Positions 1-9,776 are shown, counted from the stretch's first letter. The stretch: DNA of 64,000 bases from Curvibacter soli (GCF_029211125.1 NZ_JARGEN010000051.1:1-64000); one strand, 5' to 3'. Made by a program: numbers and translations. Notes: a model not told the origin generated them from the sequence alone.

Positions 1-69
1 GTCCGCTGCCGCCCTGGCTTCCGCCAGAGCCGCGCGCATTGACGGGGTAACTGCCGGATTTAGGTTCAT
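1..69 (-). CDS. possible 5' end of tRNA adenosine deaminase (TadA), partial
   Basis: An open minus-strand frame runs off the left edge. It can start at ATG 69 or ATG 39. From the second ATG it reads MRAALAEARAAAD, which resembles the N-terminal helix of TadA (family pattern MRxAL..A..A) that precedes the GEVPVGAV motif. TadA makes inosine at the wobble position of tRNA-Arg. Only 13 to 23 residues are visible, so the identity is a guess. The gene would be head to head with the ABC-F gene, with almost no space between them. Confidence 0.3.
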   Translation of the reverse strand, partial: MNLNPAVTPSMRAALAEARAAAD

Positions 70-72
70 CGC

Positions 73-1965
73 ATGGCTCTTCTGACTCTTCTGAACGCGC
101 AACTGGCCTTTGGTCATGTCGCGCTCCTCGACCATGCCGATTTCGCACTGGAGCCGCGCGAACGCATCGGTATCGTCGGCCGCAACGGGACGGGCAAATC
201 CTCCCTGCTCAAGATACTGGCGGGCCAAGAGCGCCCCGACGATGGAGCTCTCCAGCTTCAACAAGGACTGCGCATCGCTTATGTCGCGCAGGAACCCGTG
301 CTTGAGGAAAATGACAACGTTTTCGAGGCCATCGGCGCGGGGTTGCATGAAGTGCGTGCGCTCAGGGAGCGTTTTTCATCTGCGGCGCACGCCCATGAGC
401 TGGACAATCTGCAATCCCGGATCGAAGCCCAGGACGGCTGGAACTGGGAGCAGCGCGTCGACGAGACCGTTGCCCGGCTCGGGCTGGATCCACATGCCAA
501 GGTGAACGCGCTCTCTGGCGGCAAGCGCAAGCTGGTCGCCCTGGCGCAAGCACTGGTCACAAAGCCAGACGTGCTGCTGCTAGACGAGCCGACCAACCAC
601 CTGGATATCAGCGCGATAGAAAAGCTCGAAGAACTGCTCATCGGCTTCCATGGCAGCGTAGTGACGATCAGCCACGACCGCACCTTCCTGGACCGCGTGG
701 TGACACGCATCGTCGAACTCGACCGGGGCAAGCTGCGCTCTTTTCCCGGCAATTTCCAGAGCTATGTGCAGCAAAAGGAGGCGCAACTGGCGCACGAAGC
801 AACGCTGGCCGGCAAGGAAGACCGCCTGCTGTCCCAGGAGGAAGCCTGGATCCGCAAGGGCGTGGAAGCCCGGCGCACACGCAGCCAAAGCCGCATCACG
901 CGGCTGGAGCGGCTGCGCGCGAACCGCACCGCGCGGCGCGAGGTCATGGGCAGCGTCAAGCTATCGCTGTCAGCCGGCGCGCCCTCGGGCAAGATCGTTG
1001 CCGACCTTGATGCCGCATCGCTGTCGTTCGGCGACAAGATCGTCATTCGCGACTTCACGTCCACCATCCTGCGCGGCGACAAGGTCGGCATCGTCGGCCC
1101 GAACGGTGCGGGCAAGACGACACTCATCAAACTGATCCTGGGCGGCCTGGAGCCCCAGAGCGGTCAGGTGCGGCGGGGGTCCAACCTGCAGGTGGCCTAT
1201 TTCGACCAATTCCGCCAGGAGCTTGATCTCGATGCCACGCTGGAAGACTTCATCAGCCCTGGCAGCGAATGGGTAGAGATCGGCAGCGAGCGCAAGCACG
1301 TCAAGAGCTACCTGGGCGACTTCCTTTTCTCCCCGGCACGCGCAGCAGCACCGGTGCGGTCGCTTTCGGGCGGGGAGCGAAGCCGCCTGCTGCTGGCGCG
1401 GCTGTTCGCGCGCCCGGCCAACGTGCTGGTGCTCGACGAGCCCACGAATGACCTGGACATCGAAACGCTGGATCTGCTCGAAGATATGCTGCAGCAGTAC
1501 ACCGGCACCGTGTTCCTGGTCAGCCACGACCGGGCCTTCGTCGACAACGTGGCCACCAGCATGATCGCCTCCGAAGGCGATGGGCAGTGGAAGGAGTACG
1601 AAGGCGGCATCCAGGACTGGCTGCTGCAATCGAGCCGTTCCGTCAAGCCGGCCGCGGCCATGCCCGCCGCCGCGCTTGCGCCGCAGCGCGGCCCCGCTCC
1701 CGTCCCGCAAGCGGCCCCGGGCATCGAGGCCGATGCCAAAAGCCTGCGCCGCAAGCTGTCGTACAAGGAGCAGCGCGAACTGGAAAGCCTGCCCGCGCGC
1801 ATCCAGCAGCTCGAAACCGAGCAGCAGACGCTGCAACGCGAGCTGGCCGATGGCGGCCTGTATGCACGCGACCTGGCGCGGGCCGTCGGCCTGCAGCAGC
1901 GCCTGGACGCGGTGGAAGAAGAGCTGGGCCAGGCGATCGAGCGCTGGGTCGAACTGTCGCCCTGA
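73..1965 (+). CDS. uup: ABC-F ATPase, Uup type
   Basis: A soluble, duplicated ABC ATPase of 630 residues with no membrane segments. The first cassette has Walker A GRNGTGKSS, signature LSGGKRKL and Walker B VLLLDEPTNHLD. The second has GPNGAGKTT, LSGGERSR and VLVLDEPTNDLD. An interdomain helical linker follows the first cassette. The last 90 residues are a charged coiled coil (KSLRRKLSYKEQRELE onward), typical of Uup. ABC-F proteins act on ribosomes or nucleic acids; Uup is linked to transposon precise excision and ribosome or replication stress. The ATG at 73 gives the normal N-terminus. The gene has no evident link to the flagellar genes downstream. EttA and YheS are the main alternatives, but the C-terminal coiled coil favours Uup. 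Confidence 0.85.
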   Translation: MALLTLLNAQLAFGHVALLDHADFALEPRERIGIVGRNGTGKSSLLKILAGQERPDDGALQLQQGLRIAYVAQEPVLEENDNVFEAIGAGLHEVRALRERFSSAAHAHELDNLQSRIEAQDGWNWEQRVDETVARLGLDPHAKVNALSGGKRKLVALAQALVTKPDVLLLDEPTNHLDISAIEKLEELLIGFHGSVVTISHDRTFLDRVVTRIVELDRGKLRSFPGNFQSYVQQKEAQLAHEATLAGKEDRLLSQEEAWIRKGVEARRTRSQSRITRLERLRANRTARREVMGSVKLSLSAGAPSGKIVADLDAASLSFGDKIVIRDFTSTILRGDKVGIVGPNGAGKTTLIKLILGGLEPQSGQVRRGSNLQVAYFDQFRQELDLDATLEDFISPGSEWVEIGSERKHVKSYLGDFLFSPARAAAPVRSLSGGERSRLLLARLFARPANVLVLDEPTNDLDIETLDLLEDMLQQYTGTVFLVSHDRAFVDNVATSMIASEGDGQWKEYEGGIQDWLLQSSRSVKPAAAMPAAALAPQRGPAPVPQAAPGIEADAKSLRRKLSYKEQRELESLPARIQQLETEQQTLQRELADGGLYARDLARAVGLQQRLDAVEEELGQAIERWVELSP

Positions 1966-2032
1966 GCCGATTGCGGGACTGCGCAGCGTCTTACACGCGC
2001 GCCGGCACTGCGGGCCTAGATTCGGCATCTCC

Positions 2033-3682
2033 ATGGGTGCAACCCTCTCCTTTCCGCACCGCCGCATCTGCATCGTCGCATGGGGCCTTGCCGTTCTTGC
2101 CTGCCTGGCGGCGGGCTGCGCCAGCCTGCCGGACAACGTGGGGCGCACGCCCTCGTATGCGCCCGCGCCCGCCGCCACGGCGGACACCCGCCTGGGCCGG
2201 CTCGCCCAGGCGCTGCGGCCTGCACAGCAAGCCGGCTTTTCGGGTTTCCATGCGCTCGACGACTCCGAAAGCGCGTACGGCACCCGCCTCGCACTGATCG
2301 AAGCCACCCACGCCACGCTGGACCTGCAGTACTACAGCATCCATTACGACGGCTCCACCCGGGCGCTGCTACAGGCCATCCGCCGCGCCGGGCTGCGCGG
2401 CGTGCGCGTGCGCATCCTGCTCGACGACTTCAACGCCTCGGGCGCCAATGCCCGGGTGCTGCTGCTCAACCAGGTGCCCAACGTCGAAGTGCGCATGTTC
2501 AACCCACTGCCCGGGCCGCGGCGCACGCAGTTCGGCAGGGTGTTGAATGCGCTGTTCGATTTCCAGCATGCGCAGCAGCGCATGCACAACAAGGTACTGG
2601 TGGCCGACAACGCCTTCGCCATCACGGGCGGCCGCAACCTGGGCGACGCCTACTTCGGCCAGGGCCAGCGCAGCAATTTCCTGGACCTGGACCTGCTGAC
2701 CATGGGGCCCGTCATCGATGACATTTCCCACAGCTTCGACGCGTACTGGAACCATGCACTGGCATACCCCGTGGAAACGCTGCTCACCCCCGGCGAGATG
2801 CGGCAGCTCCGCGCCGAGGCACAAAGGCCGGAGGAAGCAGTGCGCACGGCGCCGCAGCAGCCCGGCGCGGCGGACGATGCTGGCCCGGGGGTGCCCGCTG
2901 CCGCGCAAGCCCCGGTGGAGGCGCGCGTGGTGCCCGACTCGCAAAGCGCTGCCGACCAGTTGCTGGCCGGGCAGTTGCCGTTCGTGTGGGCGCCCGCCCT
3001 GCTGCTGGCCGACAAGCCCGGCAAGATCGCGCCGGAAGACCCCGAGGCGGAGGAAGACACCATGGTCGACGGCCTGCAGCGGCTGATGCAGCAAGCCCGC
3101 CATGAGGTGCTGATCGTCTCGGCCTACTTCGTGCCCGGCGACGACATGATGGAGATGTTCGCCCGCTTGGCGCAGCGCGGCGTGCGCGTGCGCGTGCTGA
3201 CCAACTCGCTCGCCTCCAACGATGCACCGCTGGCGCACGTGGGCTACGCGCGCTACCGCCAGCGCCTGCTGGCGCTGGGCGTGGAGCTTTACGAACTGCG
3301 CTCCGAAGGCAACACGCACAGGCGGCTGCTCGGTTCGTCGCCCGCCTCGCACGCCAGCCTGCATACCAAACTGGTGGTGATCGATGGCAGGCTGCTGGTC
3401 GTGGGCTCGATGAACCTGGACCTGCGCTCGAAACTCCAGAACACCGAAGTGGCGCTCGTGGTGCGCAGCACGGCGCTGGCGGGCGCCGTGACCCGCGACA
3501 TCGCCGCGGCGCTGGACGCCGAAAGCTTCCGGCTCGAACTGGTCGATGAGCACATCCGCTGGACCGTGCCGGCCCGCGGCACGCAGCCGGCACAGCAGTG
3601 GGATTCCGAGCCCGACGCGGGCCTGGGGCTGCGCCTTCTGCTGCTGCTCGCCGCACCGTTCGCACCCGACGAGATGCTTTGA
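2033..3682 (+). CDS. phospholipase D family lipoprotein (ClsC-like cardiolipin synthase)
   Basis: A 549-residue protein that starts with a lipoprotein signal (LAVLACLAAGC, so Cys near residue 24 would be lipidated). It has two HKD phosphodiesterase motifs: HNKVLVADNAFAITGGRN with His near residue 185, and HTKLVVIDGRLLVVGSMN with His near residue 444. Two HKD motifs form one active site in the PLD superfamily. The closest family I recognise is ClsC/YmdC, which makes cardiolipin by phosphatidyl transfer, but the substrate is not shown by the sequence. A low-complexity Ala/Pro insert lies between the halves (about residues 260-310). The ATG at 2033 is chosen because the lipobox follows directly. 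The gene is convergent with cheB across a large palindrome. Confidence 0.75.
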   Translation: MGATLSFPHRRICIVAWGLAVLACLAAGCASLPDNVGRTPSYAPAPAATADTRLGRLAQALRPAQQAGFSGFHALDDSESAYGTRLALIEATHATLDLQYYSIHYDGSTRALLQAIRRAGLRGVRVRILLDDFNASGANARVLLLNQVPNVEVRMFNPLPGPRRTQFGRVLNALFDFQHAQQRMHNKVLVADNAFAITGGRNLGDAYFGQGQRSNFLDLDLLTMGPVIDDISHSFDAYWNHALAYPVETLLTPGEMRQLRAEAQRPEEAVRTAPQQPGAADDAGPGVPAAAQAPVEARVVPDSQSAADQLLAGQLPFVWAPALLLADKPGKIAPEDPEAEEDTMVDGLQRLMQQARHEVLIVSAYFVPGDDMMEMFARLAQRGVRVRVLTNSLASNDAPLAHVGYARYRQRLLALGVELYELRSEGNTHRRLLGSSPASHASLHTKLVVIDGRLLVVGSMNLDLRSKLQNTEVALVVRSTALAGAVTRDIAAALDAESFRLELVDEHIRWTVPARGTQPAQQWDSEPDAGLGLRLLLLLAAPFAPDEML

Positions 3683-3697
3683 GGCCACGCGCATGCC

Positions 3698-3801
3698 GCT
3701 ACATTTTTGCTAGCTGCCACCGCAATATCCATAAGGACTTCAGATATAAAACATTCTGAAATCCTTGTAGATATTGCGGTAGCAGCTACTTTTTATGTAG
3801 C
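3698..3801. repeat. 104-bp imperfect palindrome between convergent genes
   Basis: The two arms, about 3698-3745 and 3754-3801, are near-perfect inverted copies. The left arm starts GCTACATTTTTGCTAGCTGC and the right arm ends GCAGCTACTTTTTATGTAGC. An AT-rich loop separates them. RNA from either strand would fold into one long hairpin, so the element could end transcription of both the lipoprotein gene and cheB. It is far more AT-rich than its surroundings and contains the core TAGCTGCCACCGCA (3711-3724) and its near-complement (3775-3788). That core recurs in other gaps of this window, so the element looks like a small non-coding mobile repeat of REP or MITE type. Confidence 0.75.
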
Positions 3802-3821
3802 ATTCCGGTGCAGGCACCAGG

Positions 3822-4937
3822 TCAGATGCGGTGGTGCAGCCGATCTGTCGTACCACGCAGTCTGGCGATCAGCGCGGGGGCGATCTGCGTCAAGGGCAAA
3901 ACCTCGTCGGCGGCGCCATGGGCGATCGCCTCGCGCGGCATGCCGAACACGATGCAACTGGCCTCGTCCTGCACGAAGTTGTAGCTGCCGCTGTCGCGCA
4001 TCTCGCGCATGGCCTTCGCGCCGTCGTTGCCCATGCCGGTCAGCATCACGCCGTAGGCATTGCGCCCCACGATCTCCGCCGCGGACCTGAACAGCACCTC
4101 CACCGAAGGCTTGTGGCGGTTGACGGGTTCGCCGTCCTCCACCACGGCCACATAGTTGGCGCCGCTGCGGTTCACGCGCAAGTGCATGCCGCCCGGGGCG
4201 ATGTAGGCGTGGCCGGGCAGGATGCGCTCGCCGTTGGCCGCCTCCTTCACCGTGATCTGGCACAGGCTGTTCAGGCGCGCGGCGAAGCTGGTGGTGAAGC
4301 CCGGCGGCATGTGCTGCGTGATCACGATGGCCGGCGAGTCGGCGGGCATCTGCACCAGGATTTCCTTGATGGCCTCGGTGCCGCCCGTGGAGGCGCCGAT
4401 GAAGATCAGCTTCTCGGTGGAGAGGCGGCCCAGCAGCGATGCCGGCGCCCGAGGCGCGGCGGGCGTGCCATGCGGCGCTGCACCGCCCTCGCCCGCCGGC
4501 GCATGGGCGGACGTACCGAAGTGCGCCCTTCGCACGTGGGCCACGGCGGCCACGCGGATCTTCTCGACGATCTCGTGCGCCAACTCGTTCAGGCCGTTGG
4601 CCAGCCCCACGCGCGGCTTGGCCACGAAATCGACTGCGCCCAGCTCCAGCGCCTTGAGCGTGACTTCCGCGCCCTTTTCGGTCAGCGTGGACACCATCAC
4701 CACGGGCATGGGGCGCAGGCGCATCAGCCGGCCCAGGAAGTCGATGCCGTCCATGCGCGGCATTTCGACGTCGAGCGTGATCACGTCGGGACTGCGCTCG
4801 CGGATCATCTCGCGCGCGATGAGCGGGTCGTTGGCCGTGCCGATGCATTCCATGTCCCGCTGCCGATTGATGATCTCCGACAACAGGCTGCGCACCAGCG
4901 CCGAGTCGTCGACCACGATCACGCGTATTTTTTTCAT
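3822..4937 (-). CDS. cheB: chemotaxis methylesterase/deamidase CheB
   Basis: CheB removes methyl groups from chemoreceptor glutamates and is activated by phosphotransfer from CheA. The N-terminal receiver domain (about residues 1-120) has Asp56 in [13 protein letters not shown] as the phospho-acceptor. A linker follows, then the CheB esterase domain with its triad: Ser in [10 protein letters not shown], His in QHMPPGF and Asp in [11 protein letters not shown]. The length of 371 residues is normal. The ATG at 4937 begins [12 protein letters not shown], the usual receiver start; upstream extension of the frame overlaps cheD and is not expected. It is the last gene of the minus-strand chemotaxis operon, 20 bp after cheD. 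Confidence 0.96.
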   Translation of the reverse strand: MKKIRVIVVDDSALVRSLLSEIINRQRDMECIGTANDPLIAREMIRERSPDVITLDVEMPRMDGIDFLGRLMRLRPMPVVMVSTLTEKGAEVTLKALELGAVDFVAKPRVGLANGLNELAHEIVEKIRVAAVAHVRRAHFGTSAHAPAGEGGAAPHGTPAAPRAPASLLGRLSTEKLIFIGASTGGTEAIKEILVQMPADSPAIVITQHMPPGFTTSFAARLNSLCQITVKEAANGERILPGHAYIAPGGMHLRVNRSGANYVAVVEDGEPVNRHKPSVEVLFRSAAEIVGRNAYGVMLTGMGNDGAKAMREMRDSGSYNFVQDEASCIVFGMPREAIAHGAADEVLPLTQIAPALIARLRGTTDRLHHRI

Positions 4938-4957
4938 GGCGTCTCCCACTGCCGGAT

Positions 4958-5692
4958 TCAGAACAGATCGACCGAGCCACCCGCGGTCTTCTGGGCCACC
5001 GCCACGACATTGCCCTTGACCTCCTGCGCCACCAGCGTCTCGGGATGGGCATGCGCCAGACGCTTGACCATCGCCTTGCCGGTGACGGGGAAGAAGCACA
5101 CCTTGCGCGGATAGATGTCCAGCACATCCTCTGACACCACGGGAATGCGCTCGGTGTGCAGGTAGTCGATCACGAACTTGGTGTTGCGCTCGCCGACGTT
5201 CATGGTCGTGAAGTTGTGCATCACCTGCGCGCCGCCGAATATCTTGGCCTGCATGCTCTCGCGGCGCGCGCCCAGCTTGAGCATTTCGTTGATGAGCAGC
5301 TCCATCGCATAGGAGCCGTAGCGCCCCGAAATATCGGCCGAATCGCCATCGGGCAGCATGAAGTGGTTCATGCCGCCCGTGCGCATGCGGCTGTCCCACA
5401 GGCAGGCGGCAATGCACGAGCCCAGCACCGTCATGATGACCAGGTTCTCGTTGGCGACGTAGTACTCGCCGGGCAGTATCTTGACGGCGTTGTACTGGAA
5501 GTGATGGTCGAAATAGAAGAACGCCGCCTCGCCGGGCTTGCGCGCGCGGGTCTTCAGCTCTTCCAGCGACGACTGCGGCGCCGGCCCGCCGGCAACCGGC
5601 AGCAGCGCCGCGTTGAGCGGCGCCATGCGCGGGATGCGGCGCCGGTCCATGGCCCCGCCGGCAGGCAAGGAAGGCGAAGGAATTTCACTCAT
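4958..5692 (-). CDS. cheD: chemoreceptor glutamine deamidase CheD
   Basis: CheD deamidates glutamines in receptor methylation regions. The catalytic Cys93 ([13 protein letters not shown]) and His110 ([11 protein letters not shown]) are present, as is the downstream motif [10 protein letters not shown]. At 244 residues it has about 50 residues more than minimal CheD at the N-terminus, rich in Pro and Ala; internal Met15 or Met23 could be alternative starts. The C-terminus ends in GSVDLF, identical to the last six residues of the CheZ-like protein encoded at 9829-10275 in the same operon. The gene lies between cheR and cheB, the standard betaproteobacterial order. Confidence 0.93.
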   Translation of the reverse strand: MSEIPSPSLPAGGAMDRRRIPRMAPLNAALLPVAGGPAPQSSLEELKTRARKPGEAAFFYFDHHFQYNAVKILPGEYYVANENLVIMTVLGSCIAACLWDSRMRTGGMNHFMLPDGDSADISGRYGSYAMELLINEMLKLGARRESMQAKIFGGAQVMHNFTTMNVGERNTKFVIDYLHTERIPVVSEDVLDIYPRKVCFFPVTGKAMVKRLAHAHPETLVAQEVKGNVVAVAQKTAGGSVDLF

Positions 5693-5764
5693 GGCCCAGA
5701 CCGCTCCATAAACAGCCGTTGGAAAGCGAAAAGCCCTTGCTTCTCCCGGAACGCAGGTATGGAT

Positions 5765-6652
5765 TCATATGCGCTCGTAGACGGTTTTGCCGCGCAGCGC
5801 GAACAGATCGCGCGACTCGCTGAAGTTTTCAGCATGCCCCACGAACAGCAGCCCCTTGGGCTTGAGCACGCGGTGGATGCGCTCCAGCACCTGCCGCTGC
5901 GTGGCGGCATCGAAATAGATCATGACGTTGCGGCAGAACACCGCATCGAATGGCTCGCGGAACGGCCAGTCGTTGCGGATCAGGTTCACGCTGATGAAGT
6001 CGATGACCCGCCGCAATTCCGGCTTGGCGCGCACCATGCCTTCGTTGGTGCCCTTGCCGCGCAGGAAGAAGCGATGCAGCCGCGCCGCATCCAGGCCCTT
6101 GAGCGCATCGGCGCGGTAGACGCCCGTGGCAGCGGAAGCCAGCACCTTGGAGTCGATGTCGCTGGCAACCAGCTTGAAGTTGGCCGAGGCGCCCAGCACC
6201 TCGAACGCCGTCATGGCGATGGAGTACGGCTCCTCCCCCGTGGAGGCCGCGTTGCACCACACGCGCCAGGACGACGCCGCAGGCCGCAACCGCAGGTATT
6301 CGGCCAGTATCTCGAAGTGGTGCGGCTCGCGGAAGAACGCGGTGAGGTTGGTGGTGAGCGCGTTGACGAACTCCTGCCATTCGGGGCCGTCGTCGGACTG
6401 CAGCCAGTCCAGGTATTCGCGAAAGCTCGCATAGCCCGTCTCGCGCAGCCGGCGCGACAGCCGGCTGTACACCATCGCGTGCTTGCCTTCGTGCAGATGG
6501 ATGCCGGCGCGCTGGTAGATCAGGGACTGGACCTTGGCGAAATCGTCGCTGGTCCAGACGAACTCGCGTCCCTGCTCCAGGGGCCCGGAAGTCGGCGCGA
6601 TGCCGCTCTCCGCGCGGCGGGGCAATGTGCTGGCGGATGGTCTGGCAGACAT
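5765..6652 (-). CDS. cheR: chemotaxis protein methyltransferase CheR
   Basis: CheR methylates receptor glutamates using S-adenosylmethionine. The N-terminal helical domain (about residues 20-95) is followed by a class I methyltransferase fold with the SAM motif CNAASTGEEPYSIAM. FDAVFCRNVMIYFD is the family's conserved catalytic-domain motif. The frame extends to a TTG at 6679, but the ATG at 6652 is preceded by a GGGGG-TAAG purine run at good spacing, so I start there (295 residues). The gene sits between cheW and cheD. No chemoreceptor gene lies between cheW and cheR, as is seen in some relatives. Confidence 0.95.
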   Translation of the reverse strand: MSARPSASTLPRRAESGIAPTSGPLEQGREFVWTSDDFAKVQSLIYQRAGIHLHEGKHAMVYSRLSRRLRETGYASFREYLDWLQSDDGPEWQEFVNALTTNLTAFFREPHHFEILAEYLRLRPAASSWRVWCNAASTGEEPYSIAMTAFEVLGASANFKLVASDIDSKVLASAATGVYRADALKGLDAARLHRFFLRGKGTNEGMVRAKPELRRVIDFISVNLIRNDWPFREPFDAVFCRNVMIYFDAATQRQVLERIHRVLKPKGLLFVGHAENFSESRDLFALRGKTVYERI

Positions 6653-6701
6653 CAACGGCTTACCCCCATCATTTCCCAAGAGACGAAGGCAACCTGCGCG
6701 C

Positions 6702-7193
6702 TCAAGCTTCCGCGGGAACCAGCCCCATGTCGACGCTCGACATGAGCTTTTCGATGTCCAGCAGGATCAGCATGCGCTCGCCCACCGAGCCCAGGCCGAG
6801 GATGCAGCCGTTGTCGATCACGCTTTCGATGTCGGGCGCGGCCTTGATGTTGTCGGGCGTCAACTCCATCACGTCGCTCACCGAATCGACCACGATGCCC
6901 ACCACGCGGTTGCGCAGGTTCAGGATGATCACGACCGTGAAGTTGTTGTATTCGGCATTGGCGCAGTTGAACTTCAGCCGCATGTCCACGATCGGCACGA
7001 TGGTGCCGCGCAGGTTCACCACGCCCTTGATGAATTCCGGCGCATTGGCAATGCGCGTCGGTGGCTCGTAGCCCCGGATTTCCTGGACTTTGAGGATGTC
7101 GATGCCGTATTCCTCCTGGTCCAGGCGGAAGGTCAAGTACTCGCGCGCCCCGGAGGACGCCGCTTCGCCGGTCTTTCCCATGATCATGCTCAT
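6702..7193 (-). CDS. cheW: chemotaxis coupling protein CheW
   Basis: CheW links chemoreceptors to the kinase CheA in the polar array. The 163-residue protein is a single CheW domain. Recognisable segments are EYLTFRLDQEEYGIDILKVQ, the loop GYEPPTRIANAPEFIKGVVN and LRGTIVPIVDMRLKF. The first 15 residues are a poorly conserved leader. It follows cheA by 24 bp and precedes cheR by about 50 bp, which indicates co-transcription. Confidence 0.96.
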   Translation of the reverse strand: MSMIMGKTGEAASSGAREYLTFRLDQEEYGIDILKVQEIRGYEPPTRIANAPEFIKGVVNLRGTIVPIVDMRLKFNCANAEYNNFTVVIILNLRNRVVGIVVDSVSDVMELTPDNIKAAPDIESVIDNGCILGLGSVGERMLILLDIEKLMSSVDMGLVPAEA

Positions 7194-7217
7194 GTCAAGC
7201 TCCTTTCATTGTGAATG

Positions 7218-9374
7218 TCAGTGGCGTGCACGCCGCACCAGCCCTGCGGTATCGAGAATCAACGCCACCTTGCCGTCGCCCAGGATGGTGGCGCCGGAGA
7301 TGTTCGGGATCTTCCGGTAGTTGCTCTCCAGGTTCTTCACCACGACCTGGTGCTGCCCCAGCAGTTCGTCCACCAGCAGCGCCACGCGGCTGCCGTCGGC
7401 TTCGACGACCACCATGATGTTGCTGGACTTCTCGAAGTCGAAGCGCGGTACCTGGAACACCTTCTCCAGCGCGATCACCGGCATGTATTCCTCGCGCACC
7501 TTGACGAGTTGCGAGCCCTGCGCCACGGTGCTGACCGACGACTGGTTGACCTGGAAGGACTCGACCACCGACGACAGCGGCAGGATGTAGACCTCGTCGC
7601 CCACGCCCACCGACATGCCGTCCATGATGGCCAGCGTGAGCGGCAGCCGCACCGACACACGCATGCCGTAGCCCTCGGCGGAGTCGATCTCCACCGTACC
7701 GTTCAGGGATGCGATGTTGCGCTTGACCACGTCCATGCCCACGCCACGGCCCGACACGTCGGTCACCTCTTCGGCCGTGGAGAACCCCGGCGCGAAGATG
7801 AGCTGCCAGACGTCGGCATCGCTCATCTGGTCCGAAACCTCCAGGCCGCGCTCGCGCGCCTTGGCCATGATCTTGGTGCGCGAGAGGCCACGCCCGTCGT
7901 CGCGCACCTCGATCACGATGGAGCCGCCCTGGTGCGAGGCAGATAGCGTGATGGTGCCGTGCTCGGACTTGCCCTTGGCCAGCCGGTCCGCGGGCAGCTC
8001 GATGCCGTGGTCGCAGCTGTTGCGCACCAAGTGGGTCAGCGGGTCGGTGATTTTCTCGACCAGGCCCTTGTCCAGCTCGGTGGCCTCGCCGTGCGTCACC
8101 AGATCAACCTTCTTGCCCAGCTTGTTGGCCAGGTCGCGCAGCATGCGTGGAAAGCGGCTGAACACGATGGACATCGGAATCATGCGGATCGACATGACCG
8201 ATTCCTGCAAGTCGCGCGTATTGCGGTCCAGGTCCGCCAGGCCCGCCAGAAGCTGCTGGTACACCGCGCCATCGAGGCCGCGGCTGTTCTGCGCCAGCAT
8301 GGCCTGCGTGATGACCAGCTCGCCCACCAGGTTGATGAGCTGGTCGACCTTGCTGACCGCGACGCGGATGGTGGCGGTCTCCATCTGCGCCTGATTGGCA
8401 ACCTTGGGCTCGGCAGCCTTGCCGGTGGCGGCGCTGGCCCCCGCCTTGGCGGCGACGGCGTCTCCGGCAGGCTTTGCATCGGCCGCCATGCCTGTCGGCG
8501 CACCGGGCGCGCCGGCAAAGAAACCGAAGCCGGCATTCCCCATGACTCCGTCCACCGCGGCGGCGACCGCGGGCCGCTCCGCGGCAGCGGTGGCGGTGGC
8601 GGCCTGGTCGACGATCCGGACCTGCTCCTTGGCCACATGGAACGCGAAGAGATCCAGCAGATCGGCGTCCGACGAATTCGTCTGCACCGCGAACACGCGC
8701 ATGCCCGCATCGCCGCCCGGCACGGCAGTGATGGTGCCCAGGCCTGGAATGTCGCGGAACAGCTCCGTCAAAGCATCTGCCTGCTCGGGGTGGGACAGAG
8801 GCCCGATGCGGATCTCCAGCCTGCGCGCGCCTGCCGCATCGCCGCCCGCTGCCACCGAAGCCGCGGCGGGCGGCGCAGGGACGGCCACCGGCGCCACAAC
8901 CGGGGACGCCGCCACGGGCGCAGGGGCAGGCGCAGGGGCAGCGGCATCGGGCACGACACCCGCCGCCAGTTCGCTGATGCGCCGCACGAGATCGGTGGTC
9001 GACACTGCCTCGCCTTCGCCGCCCGCCTGGTGGCGCGCGAGCAGGCTGCGCGATGCGTCGGCGGATTCCAGCAGCACATCCACCATGGGCGGAATGGCCT
9101 GCAACTCGTGGCGCCGCAGGCGGTCGAGCAGCGACTCCATGTGGTGGGTCAGTTCAGCCACGTCGGAGAAGCCGAAAGTGGCGGCCCCGCCCTTGATCGA
9201 ATGGGCGCAGCGAAAGATGCCATTCAACTCTTCGTCGTCGGCCGTGCCAAGGTCCAAGTCCAGGAGCATCTGCTCCATATGGTCGAGGTTCTCGCCCGCC
9301 TCTTCGAAGAAGATTTGGTAGAACTGGCTGAGGTCGAAATCTGCGCCTGCACCCTCTTGCTGCGTTTCACCCAT
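7218..9374 (-). CDS. cheA: chemotaxis sensor histidine kinase CheA
   Basis: The central kinase of chemotaxis, 718 residues. P1 is the histidine phosphotransfer domain with His58 in RCAHSIKGGAATFGF. A long Ala/Pro-rich linker (about residues 135-185) and a P2-like domain (about 190-255) follow. A second Ala-rich linker leads to the dimerisation helices (ETATIRVAVSKVDQLINLVG), the ATP-binding domain (N box HLVRNSCDHGIE, G boxes DDGRGLS and GRGVGMDVV) and the C-terminal CheW-like P5 domain. Both CheY proteins of this window and CheB are its expected phosphotransfer partners. The gene lies between cheY and cheW. Confidence 0.97.
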   Translation of the reverse strand: MGETQQEGAGADFDLSQFYQIFFEEAGENLDHMEQMLLDLDLGTADDEELNGIFRCAHSIKGGAATFGFSDVAELTHHMESLLDRLRRHELQAIPPMVDVLLESADASRSLLARHQAGGEGEAVSTTDLVRRISELAAGVVPDAAAPAPAPAPVAASPVVAPVAVPAPPAAASVAAGGDAAGARRLEIRIGPLSHPEQADALTELFRDIPGLGTITAVPGGDAGMRVFAVQTNSSDADLLDLFAFHVAKEQVRIVDQAATATAAAERPAVAAAVDGVMGNAGFGFFAGAPGAPTGMAADAKPAGDAVAAKAGASAATGKAAEPKVANQAQMETATIRVAVSKVDQLINLVGELVITQAMLAQNSRGLDGAVYQQLLAGLADLDRNTRDLQESVMSIRMIPMSIVFSRFPRMLRDLANKLGKKVDLVTHGEATELDKGLVEKITDPLTHLVRNSCDHGIELPADRLAKGKSEHGTITLSASHQGGSIVIEVRDDGRGLSRTKIMAKARERGLEVSDQMSDADVWQLIFAPGFSTAEEVTDVSGRGVGMDVVKRNIASLNGTVEIDSAEGYGMRVSVRLPLTLAIMDGMSVGVGDEVYILPLSSVVESFQVNQSSVSTVAQGSQLVKVREEYMPVIALEKVFQVPRFDFEKSSNIMVVVEADGSRVALLVDELLGQHQVVVKNLESNYRKIPNISGATILGDGKVALILDTAGLVRRARH

Positions 9375-9413
9375 GACGGGCTCCTTTGCTTTCCATGGAA
9401 CAGGGAGTTTCGA

Positions 9414-9776
9414 CTAACGTATGACTTTCTGTATGACTTCGATCAAGCGATTGGGATCGAACGGCTTGACGAGCCAGCCCGTCGCGCCGGCGGAGCGGCC
9501 CGCCTGCTTCATCTGGTCGCTGGATTCGGTGGTGAGGATCAGGATCGGGATGGTCTTGAACTTCGGGTTCTCGCGCAGGCGCCGAGTCAGCCCGATGCCG
9601 TCGAGCCGCGGCATGTTCTGGTCGGCCAGCACGAGGTCGATTGCGTGGTTCTGCGCCTTCTCGTAGGCGTCTTCGCCATCCACCGCCTCGACAACGTTGT
9701 ACCCGGCGCCAGTGAGCGTGAAGGAAACCATTTTGCGCATCGACGGGGAATCATCAACGGCGAGGATCGACTGCAT
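9414..9776 (-). CDS. cheY: chemotaxis response regulator CheY (first copy)
   Basis: A single-domain receiver of 120 residues. It has the acidic pair D8-D9, phospho-acceptor Asp52 in LVLADQNMPRLDG, the switch Thr in ILTTESSD and the conserved Lys in WLVKPFDPN. The start is the ATG at 9776 (MQSILAVDDS). It is clearly different from the second CheY at 43317-43703. This type, encoded next to cheA, often serves as motor signal or as phosphate sink; the sequence does not say which. A CheZ-like phosphatase candidate lies immediately upstream, as a true cheZ does beside the second copy. Confidence 0.95.
   Translation of the reverse strand: MQSILAVDDSPSMRKMVSFTLTGAGYNVVEAVDGEDAYEKAQNHAIDLVLADQNMPRLDGIGLTRRLRENPKFKTIPILILTTESSDQMKQAGRSAGATGWLVKPFDPNRLIEVIQKVIR

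Noticed and set aside
970-5114. Frames of 427 to 448 codons opposite uup, the phospholipase gene and cheB
   Set aside because: Shadow frames. Their composition reflects codon bias of the real genes on the other strand.
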